DNA of 64,000 nucleotides from Sphagnum magellanicum. Taxonomy: Eukaryota; Streptophyta; Sphagnopsida; Sphagnales; Sphagnaceae. Where the stretch lies: the NCBI GenBank assembly GCA_021904315.1, contig CM038920.1, positions 12,400,001-12,464,000 of the forward strand, given 5' to 3'. Both the position numbers and the translations under genes were made by a program. The notes under the pieces are model-generated. The model was not told where the DNA came from. It did no database searches and saw nothing but the letters and a program-made list of their open reading frames with translations. Below are positions 36,530 to 47,833 of this stretch, in pieces (position 1 is the first letter of the stretch; every line of letters begins with the position of its first letter).

Positions 36530-36795
36530 CTGATAAAAGGCACGGCACAGCAACGCTGTGCACCTGCAAAAACGAGTGTAATAAATACGATCTGACTGCT
36601 GCTCAATGTTTCCGATTGGCCCATCATAATGATTGGTGCAGGTGGTTTGCTATTAGTAGTCCCCCACCTATTTGATGTTCGAGTTTTAGTTTTATGGGTG
36701 GGGTTGCAAAAGAGTACATAACTCAACTTGGATGTGAAATATATTTTCACAAGGTCACATATTGAGCACCCCTGGAGATGCTCTAAAGGGGTTTT
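36530..36795 (-). mobile_element. Probable truncated MITE with GAGCATCTCCAG-type end
   Basis: Read on the minus strand, the sequence begins TTTAGAGCATCTCCAGGGG and continues with TTTGCAACCCCACCCATAAAA, AATAGGTGGGGGACTA and ATGATGGGCCAATCGG. This arrangement resembles a MITE type widespread in plants, recalled from memory. The expected opposite inverted end is missing. The far part has a small hairpin, GCACAGC..GCTGTGC (about 36,543-36,560). Confidence 0.5.
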
Positions 36796-37312
36796 CAAAT
36801 ATAGGTGGTTAATAAAGGCCAGATTTCAAAGCATTTTCGAAAAATAAAAAAACTTTATGGCCATGTGATTAGATTGGGGTATTCCAATATGTTTGTGGCA
36901 TTTTGACCCCTTTTTCAAATTCACATTAATTTGGGTGTTTTTAAATTTTTTCAAAAAATCTAGATGGAAGGGTTTTCAAATTTTTGTTGTTAGAAGTGGC
37001 CAAAATTTCAAAGCATTCTAAAAGGATAAAAAAAAAAAAAGGGTATTTGATCAAATTAAGGTATTTTGATGCATTTATGACATTTGACCCCTTTTTCATA
37101 GTAGCATCAGTTTTGGGTATGTTTATTTCTTTTCAAAAAATCTAGTTGGAAGGGTTATGAAATGTAGGTAGCTAGTAGGGGCTAGAATTTCAAAGCATTC
37201 TAGAAATAATAATAATAATAATAATGGTCATATGATGATTAAATTGGGGTTTTTTAATGTGTTTACAACATTTTGGCCCTTTCATCAAAGTTGCATTAGT
37301 TGGTTTTTTTTT

Positions 37313-37362
<50 letters not shown>

Positions 37363-37440
37363 CAATTTTTTAAGTTGGAGGAGTCTACACATGTAAATAG
37401 CTTTTATAGATCAGAATTTCAGAGTACAGAAGTGGAACAG
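36785..37440. repeat. ~183-bp tandem repeat, about 3.5 copies
   Basis: TTTCAAAGCATT recurs at about 36,823, 37,006 and 37,188, with a decayed fourth near 37,417. Each unit holds TTGACCCCTTTTTCA-type sequence, a T-rich stretch, AAAATCTAG(A/T)TGGAAGGG and a GTAGG block. In the last unit the T-rich stretch has grown into a 49-nt pure T tract, which explains the longer spacing. Confidence 0.88.
37314..37362. repeat. 49-nt T homopolymer
   Basis: Uninterrupted T, preceded by G and nine more T. It lies inside the 183-bp array. Its length may be affected by polymerase slippage in the organism or in sequencing. Confidence 0.9.
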
Positions 37441-37997
37441 TTTTGAATCAAATGTCAATTGAGGGTTAACTTCAAAAAATTTCACATTAATCATTTTTAA
37501 TTAATTAATTAATTAATACTCAAATTTTTTCAAATATAAAAATGAGAGTCAAATTGAATTTTTGAAATTTTATTTAAATATTCCACAAGCAAGCATCAAA
37601 CCGGCATCAAGTTGAATTGCTGTTTATGCGAAGCCAAGTTGTTGAGTTATTGGAGCATATGTTGCCAATTGGAGCTATGGATTCCACCAATTGTGGTGGT
37701 GGTGGGTGCAGCTCCCCCGGCTAAGGATGAGTGAGTTTTGCACCAATCCATGAGGAAAGAAATCTCACGTGTTCCATAAAATACACAAAAAAACATAAAT
37801 TTCCCTCAAGGAGGTTATAAGATGCTTCAAACTCAAAAGGCACACTACAAGGAAGATCCAAAAAAAAACAAATTGTCCAATTCAAAACTATCATTCCAAA
37901 AATTCCATAATCCATGGATAAAGGGAAGTACAACTAATTCAATGAAGCTAGACAATCCTCCTACATCGCGAAAATATATGCATTTTCTTTTGGTAGG
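37441..37997. other. Intergenic, no gene seen
   Basis: An ATTA run at about 37,498-37,517; otherwise no structure or coding frame is supported. Confidence 0.45.
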
Positions 37998-38366
37998 ATT
38001 GATTGATTTATTGAGTTTTTTGCAAAGCTCACTTCAATTTCCATTTGAAAACTTTAGGAGTGATTTCCTTGAGTTTTTTTTCTCTTTGGGTTTTTTTTCC
38101 TCTCAAATTGTGCTATGAAGAGTTTGAGGATTGATTTATTGAGTTTTTCAAAAGCTCACTTCAATTTCCATTTGAAAACTTTAGGAGTGATTTCCTTGAG
38201 TTTTTCTCTTTGGGTTTTTTTCTCTCAAATTGTGCTATGAAGAGTTTGAGGATTGATTTATTGAGTTTTCAAAGCTCACTTCAATTTCCATTTGAAAACT
38301 TTAGGAGCGATTTCCTTGAGTTTTTTTCTCTTTGGGTTTTTTTCTCTCAAATTGTGCTATGAAGAG
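37998..38366. repeat. 120-127-bp tandem repeat, about 2.8 copies
   Basis: AAGCTCACTTCAATTTCC recurs at 38,025, 38,152 and 38,272. Units also share ACTTTAGGAG(T/C)GATTTCC, CTCTTTGGGTTTTTTT and TGTGCTATGAAGAGTTTGAGG. Most length change is in T runs. Identity between copies is very high, so the array looks young. Confidence 0.92.
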
Positions 38367-39832
38367 TTTGAGGTTTGGTATTTGTATTGAATGTAAAGAT
38401 TTGGTGAGAGGGGTTTTGGACCTTTTCATGAATTTTGAAAGCTTTATGGTTGATGAGAGAGAGAGAGGGGAGAGATTTGAAGACCGAAATACCCCCCCCC
38501 ACTTTGCTATGCTTCAACCTTGGAGTAATGCAATTTTAAACATTGGTTTGATATGTTTAGTGAGTATTTAGAACCATGTTTTTTAGTATTTTTTATTTTT
38601 TACAAGCTTAGTCAATTGTAGCATAAAGTTAAAGGCAATAAAATTAATTTTTAAATTAATAAATTAATAAATTAATATTAATAATAATAATATTATTATT
38701 ATTAATTTAAAAAAAGAAGAAAAGCTATTTGACATCTATAATGTGCATTGTTGGCCTTGGAAACAAGTGTGTGTGGATTATGCCACATCTGACTATACAT
38801 ATTATATTGTATACAACATTCCTCCAATTGGCTATGACCCTTTTCACACATGCAAAAAATTCTCCATATATTAGGGGCCAAGACATCCAATTGTCCACTT
38901 GTCCACCTCCCTGATTTTTTGCTTTTAAAAAAAATAAAAATATCAAGGACCTATTTTTAATTGTGGGTCCTTGAAGCAACTCAAATTAAATTAAATTAAA
39001 TTAAATTCACTTTTGCAGGGGATCCACTTGTTCATATCTCTGGTTTTTTTTTTATAAAAAAAATTCAGAGTAATATCTTTGGTGCACCTTTTTGGTCCTT
39101 TCAAAAAAATGGAAAATTAAAATTCAATATTGCCAAAAGGTTACACAGTTTTCTGACAATGAAATATATTTTGCCACAAATTCCCTTTGTTTTGAAAAAC
39201 AAATTTGCCTAAAATGTGATGGAAAACTATGTTTTTAGGGGGGAGGGTCATGCCACATTTATTTGTAGTTAGGGTTTTTTTTTTTTTTTTTTTTAAATTG
39301 TGATGTAGCTGAAGTGACAATCATCCATAAGATGATTTAGCCAGATTTGGCTACATAATAGATAGGATTTTTTTTTTAAAAAAAACCAAAATCCTTCTAT
39401 ATTCTTGGCTACCTACTTGAACTTATCATAAAATCTGACTATTTGATATGGCAAATTTGATATGGCATTATTTTCTTTTATTAGCCCTTTACTTAATCAC
39501 AATATACCTTTCATATTTACAGGTCCAATATCCAAACTCAGTTTCACATTGTTAAATGCTATATACATCCAAAGTACTATATACATCCTAATTTAAATAT
39601 TTATTTATTGATAAATTATTTTATTTAATAAAAAAGAAATTTTTTTTCACACTTTAAAATTGATTTAGTTGACTTTCATAGGCTTAAATTTAGTGGGACA
39701 ATGCACACATGTGGTATCAAAATTAGAATAACAAAATTGTATAAAAATATTTCAATTTTTTTCATTCCTAAACATACATAAAATGAGAAGCCATTGAGAT
39801 CAAATTGGTCAACATGCCATTTGCCTTTTGCC
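38367..39832. other. AT-rich intergenic, no gene seen
   Basis: GA and C runs (38,455-38,502), AAT/ATT runs (about 38,655-38,705), an AAATT run (38,984-39,007) and a T run near 39,277-39,294. No coding frame. Confidence 0.45.
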
Positions 39833-39850
39833 AAACCCTAAACCCTAAAT
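39833..39850. repeat. Telomere-like CCCTAAA units
   Basis: AAACCCTAAACCCTAAAT: two plant telomere heptamers, interstitial. Confidence 0.75.
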
Positions 39851-40211
39851 ATAAATGCAAAACGTACCATATCAACCAACTCAACATAGTGATCTAATTG
39901 GTTTTTCAAATTTCTCTTCAATTTGATTTAAGAAATTTGGTTTAGCATCCCCGAGATCATCAAGAGATTTAGCTTGTACAAGTGCTTCATAACCACACAC
40001 ACACACACTTCAATTGTTTGTCCTTCTAATGATGCACCTTCATCCACAATTGTTGTTGTTAGTTCAAGGTTAAGGGTTTAGGTGAGACTTACCCTAATGA
40101 AATTTACCCAAAAAAAACATACTTAACTTCAAGTATGGATATTTTAAAAGTATATTTAAGATTATGAAACAAATATTTTTCTTTTTTCAAATTTATATAT
40201 TCTTGGCTACC

Positions 40212-40232
40212 TAAACCCTAAACCCTAAACCC
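40212..40232. repeat. Telomere-like CCCTAAA units
   Basis: Nearly three plant telomere heptamers in a row, directly after the phrase TTGGCTACCTAAA that also recurs near other repeats in this window. Confidence 0.8.
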
Positions 40233-41212
40233 CCTTTTACTAGTGGCCATTTGATGTGCTCCATAACTTGGGGTTATTGCATGGTCTCATTCCAAGAATT
40301 TTTTTTTCCCCAACATTTGGAGAAGGCCAGTGAACAAATCTACTTGAAATTCACAATGTCTATATAGTTGATACCAGTGCTGGTGAATTCCGGTTCTATG
40401 AACTTGAACTTGAACACCTACCCACAAATTTGGAATCATGTTGCAATCGAAATCGTAGAAGCAGAGCAAGCAAACAGAGGGCAGCAGAATTGGGTGGGGG
40501 AATAATAATTGAGTCTTGGTTCCATTTCCGCATTTGGAAAATCTGGAACTGAGATTTTTCAATTTTGGTCTGAGAATGAACTGAACTTGTTTTGAATGTC
40601 AAGTTGCATTTCTTCTCTTTGCATGATGATACTTGTATCCTCTGGTTGTCTCTCTTTCTCATATCTCCAGGGTTGTTGCTCACTACTCTTTAGATGATCA
40701 TTTGGAATTCCCTTGTTATTTTTATCATGTGTAACCATAACTGAGTTTGTTTTGAGAATCAATAGAACTTGACCCAATATTTGCAGTCTCTTGAAATCTC
40801 TTTTTTAGTTTGGGTTTCTCTTGAGAATAGCTAGCTGCTTTAGTTTAAACTCGGGAAATTGATTGAGACTAGGTTTTGGAAACAGTGGAGTATTCACTGT
40901 TTGTCTCCCAAGCTGACTTTGGGTTCAGCAGCTTTTGGCAGTAAATCGACAGTTTGAGCTTCATAAGAATATCGATCCAGCTAGAAGTTTGGGATTCAAA
41001 CTCTGTCCAGACTGGAATTTTTCTGCAGACTCGAAGTTAAGTTTCCAATGCAACAGAGTGACTCTGTCTTTTATCAGTTCATGACGTATGTATTTGAAAT
41101 TGATCTTTGCTAGTCCAACAGCTAGCTTATACCTTTTGAGATCCTTTCTGGGTCCAGCTCTATATATACTTTGAGAACTGAACCTCCTGGAGAAGAAAGA
41201 TCAGTTGATGAG
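40233..41212. other. Intergenic, less AT-rich, no gene recognised
   Basis: Composition is more balanced than in the surrounding AT-rich blocks, suggesting a transcribed or formerly genic region, but no frame carries a known motif. A TATA-like CTATATATACT lies at 41,159-41,169. Confidence 0.35.
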
Positions 41213-41659
41213 ATGGTTATTATGTCTTGCCCCAAAGCTGCCAGAGTCTGCAGATTAGACGATGCTTTCGCAGGAGATCCAACTACAATACCTCCTAACT
41301 CCTCAGTAATTTGCACCCTACAAGCTGGAGCTAAATTAGAAGATGAAAATCAAATGGCACCACATTCTTCTGTCAACCGCGCCTACATGATGAATTTAGT
41401 TGCAGCTCCTCCTCCACGCATCATCATCATCATCATCATCATCTCATTCCCTGATCCTCAACGTGCCTGCAAAGAGTTCCCCTGGCCCAACTGCCAAAAG
41501 GGCCGCAGCTTCAATTCCTCTTTCCTTGCTCAACTACGCCTAGCAGCAGCAGCTTATCAACAAGCTTTGAAGATCCACCCCCCTAAATTTCTCATTCTGT
41601 ACAATTTTCCCCTCACAGAAATGTGTGATGTTTTAATGCATCGATTATGTGATCATTGA
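41213..41659 (+). CDS. Uncertain 148-codon ORF with Ile run
   Basis: ATG at 41,213, about 45 bases after a TATA-like box. The frame has a run of eight Ile from an ATC microsatellite (about 41,419-41,442) and then FPWPNCQKGRSF and LRLAAAAYQQALKIHPP. No family is recognised. The opposite strand is also open over 41,122-41,316 with protein-like composition (GGSVLKVYIELDPERI), so at most one of the two is real and neither may be. Confidence 0.22.
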   Translation: MVIMSCPKAARVCRLDDAFAGDPTTIPPNSSVICTLQAGAKLEDENQMAPHSSVNRAYMMNLVAAPPPRIIIIIIIISFPDPQRACKEFPWPNCQKGRSFNSSFLAQLRLAAAAYQQALKIHPPKFLILYNFPLTEMCDVLMHRLCDH

Positions 41660-41844
41660 GGGTGAAGCTTTGAACACTAGCACAAGGGTTCTTTCACTTG
41701 CCGGCTATTTCATGATTATTCTTCAGTTGAGAATTACAACCATCACTTGGGGTGACGAAAAGGAGAGCTTTGAATCATCAATTGAATGAAATCATATGTA
41801 ACCACATGTGCTGAGATTTTCCAAATAATCTCTTGACTATTAGA

Positions 41845-42230
41845 GTTATCCGTAAAGTCAGGCGATTAGGGGGTGAGAACGGCCAGTTTCGGCATAGTAG
41901 GGCATAGAGACTGGGAGTGAAAATTCTACAAAAGGAAATCACTGGGACCCAAAACTAGTTTTTCCACCAATTTTGGTGGTCAACTACTGAGTTTCATCCT
42001 GTCTTTCCTTTTTTTCCTGAGCACCTCCACTGCTGCTACATATGTTTTCACTGCTCCTACCTGTACAACTACTATAATTACTCTCGAACCTTGTGCATTA
42101 AATGCTCACTTTCAGCATTTCATACCTAGATTTAATAAAATTTCCTTACTTTGCGGGGATACCACTGAAAGAGGAGATAAGGGACGAAAGCAGAGGAATA
42201 GGGGATGAAACAGAGGGTGACTTTATGGAT
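41845..42230. repeat. Dispersed repeat, copy 2 (sister at 13,141-13,476)
   Basis: Same-strand match to copy 1 over its whole length, with small insertions (an extra GA-rich stretch near 42,170-42,210). The shared segment ends with ACCACTGAAAGAG and GGTGACTTTA in both. Confidence 0.85.
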
Positions 42231-42720
42231 AACTCTGTTGTACCAAGAGAATTGAAGCTGTTGAAACCCTCATTGTTTTCGGTTTGGAAAAATGGTACCT
42301 CAATGTCAACCTTTTAAAAAAAATTATCTTTAGGATTTGTCACCTCCTAGTTTATATGGTAGTAGTTAGGTACCAAACTTCTTTGATTCAACTCCCATTG
42401 TCTTCTTGTTGGATTTACGTCTATTGTCCAACTTACTTGGCTTCCTTCATATGTCCTCAAGATAAACATAATTAAATTATTGATTATTATTGGAAAGGAG
42501 AAAGTCATGGGTGATCAATTTTTATTTAAAAATAATAATTGCAACTTGCAATGCACCAAGCCTCTATTCTAAGGACCCACCACAAATAAGATATTTTTAA
42601 AAAAATTCTCCCATCAATGATCAAATGAATAAAAAAAATGATCAAATTAGTAGTTGACAAGTGATGATGGTAGCAAAAGGTCCTAGGTCCCAAGGACCTA
42701 GCTAGATACTTATGAGAGAT
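42231..42720. other. Intergenic, no gene seen
   Basis: Short frames only. Confidence 0.45.
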
Positions 42721-43347
42721 TTGTAATTGAGGAATGACCGCTTAAATGGCTATTGAGGATACCCCTATTGGGGAAGGCTTAACTTGCACCAAAACCGAAC
42801 CTAGTTGCATGCCTTTTTAATGCAAGTTTTAGTTTCCTCAACCAAGGAAAAGAATTCTTTTGGTGATATCACTAGGAAACACCTTGCCAATTTTTTTTTT
42901 TAAATGGACTTAATTTAAAACATTTCTTTTATTTGTCTATTGGTTTGCACTATGTTATGCACACACCTATGCAAAATCATAAATACCTAATCACCTATAT
43001 TACATATTGGCATTTTTCTTTAGATTATTTCTTAAACCCATTCTTTCAAAGACTTTTTATCATAAAGTCTTGTTACACCTTCAATCACCAGGGAAAACAA
43101 AAATTTGTTTATTCACTATATGCCAAGGGCAATTGGTCCAATTGGTCATTGAAACAATAAAAAGCAAAGATTATATATTGTATGTGTTCTTGACATCAAT
43201 GACCTTTCATGCCATGGATCATATTTAGGATAGTTCGTAGGAATGTTTATCAACATCATCATGAATGAAACTCATTTATCATTATTCACTTTTCATTCAC
43301 AATGTATGAAGTTTTTTTCCATTTAAGCGGTCATTCCTCAATTACAA
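42721..43347. mobile_element. Inverted-repeat element with 29-bp perfect ends
   Basis: The 29 bases at 42,721-42,749 (TTGTAATTGAGGAATGACCG and on) are the exact reverse complement of 43,319-43,347. They enclose about 570 bases that do not encode a recognisable protein. The outline fits a non-autonomous DNA transposon, but no target duplication is apparent outside the ends. Confidence 0.75.
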
Positions 43348-46300
43348 GAGGAAATAATATGCCTAAATATAAATCCAGCCATGAAACACAATATTCAAAG
43401 ACAATAACATGAATTTGTGCCAGAAAAAAATTGGAAAAAAAAATTGGTTTGAGAATGGATGAAAACATAAATATGAAATGAAAGAAATAAAACTATGGTG
43501 CAAGGTCCTATTAAAAATTGGTGTTGAACAATTTGAAAATAATTGAAGGGGATTACATTTATTTATATTTGTTTGGGGACTTAATTGAAGGAAGCTTTCA
43601 TAATATGACCCATTGTTCAAGGAATCTTAATAAACACCATCTTGAATACACATTACCTAGAATATTCCTAAAAGTTAAAAGCTAAGTAATGTTTTTTAAA
43701 ATAAAATCCTTTTGTGTTCTTGACCAAAGGAAATCCTTAGGTGAAATTCATGGAACTTTTCCTTATGCATTCATGGTTCATTTTTAAAATTCAATTTTTT
43801 CTTGGTCTAATTCAATATGTGTAAGTAGGTGGAATTGAACACAATTTAAAATTCTAATGACAATGATTCAACTAATTTAGATAAAACAACATTAGATTCC
43901 ATAAGTTGTCGTAGATTGGATAGTTTTAAATTGGAATTTATTTAGCCCATTCCCAAGTGAAGAGGCATGAAAAGGCATATTTAGATTTGTGTCATTTTCA
44001 AGTTTTTTTTTCCAATGCCATATTCACAACAAGGTTTTGAATATTTTTTCTACTAATTTGCATCCCATTTTCTATAATTGAATTTTAATTCAATTCAATT
44101 GCATTTTAATCCATTTGTTAAATTGAATTGAATTGAATTGAATTGAATTCAAATTCCTAAATTGAGTTCAAATACATTGAATGTATTTAAATCCAATCCA
44201 AGTTGCATTGCAATGTTGTTCATGCCTCAATTTTATATAGGAATGAATTAATGTTTCTCATTTCAAAAACATTTGAATTTTCTTTTTGTTCCACAAAATT
44301 AAATTATTACATGTTACACATTGCATAATATCATCACCACCTTTTGGTTTAAATTCATTTATATCAAGGTTGTTTTAAGTGACATGGATACCATAATCCC
44401 TAAATGATTTTGGCATAAGTTAAATTATTTTTCATTTTTCAGAATTTTTGAAAAATTATTTATGACATGCCAAAATTTTAATAAAATTAAAAGTCAACAA
44501 GATTTCAATTGTCAAGTTTCGATTGCATACCAAAAACTTAAAATTGAAGCAATTTAAACATACTAGACTATCCCATAACCTTGGAGATTGTGTTTGTTAT
44601 TTTATATAACCATTATCTGCCGAAAATTTCATAATTTAAAAAAAAATGCCAAAGTTAAGATTTAAAATGTAATGAATTATTCAACAATTTGTTGTTGAAT
44701 ATAATTAAGGAGTACGGTATTCATCTTTCAAAAGACAAGGAAAAAATTGAAACATTTAAAACTTGCATGTTTGAATTACTTAACCAAAATAAAACAATTT
44801 GAAGATGAAGTAATACAAAATAAATCATTGAACAAGGATTTATGAGTGTTTACAAAACATTAATCATGCAAAATACCATTTGATTATTATTAGAAGATTA
44901 TTTACATAATATGAATAAATAAACAAAAATAACTTTGTGCATGTCTTGTGACAAGATCAATGCATTATTAACAATCTATCATAAATATATATTTAAACCT
45001 TTGCATGAATCTTCTATTAAATAAAAGTGATCATTTTATGTATTCATGATTAATGAAGCTTGTGATATTTTCATTATTTTCAAAAAATCATTAATTAAAT
45101 ATTCAATTTGAAACATCATTAATTGTATGGGTAGATGACCAATATTGTCCTCATTACAAATGTCATTGTTTGGTGATAAATCTTAATAAACTTACAATAT
45201 AAATATTAGTGATTTTCTATTATATGAATCTAAAATATCCTTGAAACTTTTGGAAATAATTAGAATCATTATCAACATTACAAAAGAGGATAGAAGATGA
45301 AAATGTTGCTATAAAATAATCACAATGTATGAGATCGAATGGTTTGTATGTAGATTTTTTAAAGTTCGTTTGGTGATCCATGTCCTTTATGCAAATATGA
45401 CCTATTGGAAGAAAACAATCAACCTTGTTTATTACATAATTTATTCTACATTGATGTCATTTTTATATTTATACTTTATTTATTATTACATGTTGTTGTG
45501 CATGCATATACAAAGCATGTATGGGATGTTGACCTAACAAACATTCCCAACTTCAAACATCCCTATTTGATGCAATGTTTTGGTTCAAAAATGCTCTAAG
45601 CTTGGTCAACAATGAAAACACACCTACACAACACCAATTATGTAATAAACAAGGTGGGATGATGAAAGATAGGGAAGAACAAAAAGACGATTATGTTGAC
45701 AAGGAATGACAAAATAACAATAAACAATAACATGGGTGTTGGAAAAGCACATTGGAAACACTAAGGGCATTGGGTTGGACATGATTTCATTTCTTTTTAA
45801 AGCAATAAGAAACACCAAAACCTTGAGGGTTCAAGATGTTGGATACATGGTCAAAGGACACCAATAATTACACAGGGGATGTTGTCAGCTAATAAGGTTG
45901 AAAATATTCTATATTTTTTCAAATAAAGGGCCATTGGAAAGCATGGTAGGAAGGACATCAAGGGTGCTAGAAAGGCACACAATTTTTTTTTTGAAATAAT
46001 GAGGGTGCCAAAAATATCCTCATGGATACTAGAAATATTAATGTTTTAGTAAGTGAGAATTAAATCTCATATTCTAAAATTAATATAATTAAAAATGATT
46101 GCATAAACAATTTATATAATCATGGATTACCAATGTCTAGTAACAATTTTTTCTTAAATAATTTCTAAATATATTAACATTTTGACTTTATGTCAATTGA
46201 TCGTCACTAGTATAGTGAAGTAGTGTGAAGCCCAAATTTATTTTTGAAGAAATAGGATCCAATGGAACCTAGGGATTTTGTGTCTTCAATTTATAATTCA

Positions 46301-46787
46301 AGTGTCATTTCCTTTTTAAATGAATGTTGAAATAGTCATTAAAGTCATCTCCATGCTTTTAAACACCTTGTTTTCTTCTAATATAACAAATAAAGTCAAG
46401 TCTATGGGAAAGAGTTTAAGAATCAACACTTATAAATCCTAGCATGACTAATGATCACTACTTAACTTCAAAGAGAAGTTTTTCTTCTTCTAGGATTCAT
46501 GATTCACCAAGCCCACATACAATGTTTCACAATAATGTAAGCAGTGTAGGATTATTGCATAGTAGGTATTACATTGTTTCACATCAAAAACTTGTTCATA
46601 TACCAGAACATGTCCTATCAATTTAAATGTTCATATTGTTAATGAATTTAGTTTCTACCCCCTTGTTTTTTTCCATGAATGTCATGGCTTCTCTTAATAA
46701 GGGGTTAAGGAAACAAACTTGATATGATTTGAATAAATGTTCCAAGCTATATGGGATACTAAATTTACACAAAAAAAAATTTGTTGG
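43348..46787. other. AT-rich intergenic, no gene seen
   Basis: An AATTG/AATTC pentamer cluster at about 44,075-44,160; otherwise short frames only. Confidence 0.45.
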
Positions 46788-47833
46788 TGAGGATGGCATT
46801 ATTCATGTTTTAGGGTGAAAGGTGTGCCTTAAGTTTGATGGGAAAGATAAAATTCTTGTGCCCAAGTTAAATTGATTAAGCAAGCACGTTGGTAAGAGAA
46901 AGGCAACAATTGACATGCCTAGAGTGCAATAGGGAAAGTTTTATTACATCAAAGCAAAGAATATAAAAGGAAGATGGTTCAATTTGCTATTATTTTCCAC
47001 ATCCTTAGGGAGGGCAAACTCATGACTAATTATGAGAATTTTACAGAATTTTTTTTCCAAAGGTTGAAGGTAGAAATTACACAAAACAAGCATTGGTCCA
47101 GTTATAATGTTTGCAAGGTGGAAAAATCCTACAATTCTCAAGTCTTGCAAGCCACCAAGGAGGTTGGGATTTTCACTATTTACTAATGTCATAAGAGGAG
47201 GTACTCTAATTGATAACCAAATGTTCATGTTTATTGCATTGAAATTTTGCAAAATCTCATTCACATTAGATAAACTTATAGAGCGTGCAAATGTTGATGA
47301 TACATAGAAAACATTCACAGTTGAAGCCGCCTTGGTTGTTGGAGGTTCAAGTAGAGTGAAATTGGCCTAAAGACTTGTATCATTTGGCATAGATGGCATA
47401 AGTATTTTTCATGGCCTATGCACATGTGGCATGGTGAGGTCCATTATACGTTTCACCTCACCAACTTGGCCATCCGAACTTGGACTAACCTAAACTTGGT
47501 CAATTGGTTGCAAACATTCCTTCGATCCTTGAACACCTATTTCACATACAATCCAAAATGTCACCTTGAGATTTAGAACCTAGTTGAAATTATGCATACT
47601 TCGAGGTACCTAACATAAAAATTCAAAACAGAGAACATGTTTGGATTGTGCTCAAATGGGTTGTGAGGGTTATGGTTGAGTACATGGCTCTTTCATTAAA
47701 GATACCATTGGGGCTGGGGGAGGAGGCCAAAACAACTTCCAACCTAAACCTCTTTGATGATGTGATTATTGATCTTGTTGCTCCAATAGACCTCTTATCA
47801 TTTGAGTGTGAATATTGCAAGGTTTTAAGGTAA
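46788..47833 (+). pseudogene. Decayed hAT-family transposase, N-terminal and middle part
   Basis: In order on the plus strand, with frame changes and stops: a zinc-finger-like start LKFDGKDKILVPKLN, then KHVGKRKATIDMPRV and GKFYYIKAKN (about 46,820-46,965), then FHILREGKLMTNYENF and RLKVEITQNKHWSSYN (46,974-47,110). Next are TLIDNQMF and FTLDKLIERANVDD (about 47,205-47,303), then RLVSFGIDGISIFHG, LNTYFTYNPKCHLEI, and VMVEYMALSLKI to a stop at about 47,833. This follows the usual order of plant hAT-type proteins: BED-like finger, GRPMTDY block, TTIDNQ block, FGADGVSVFQG block, and KTRWISML/KRV block. The C-terminal dimerisation domain is missing here. Confidence 0.72.
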
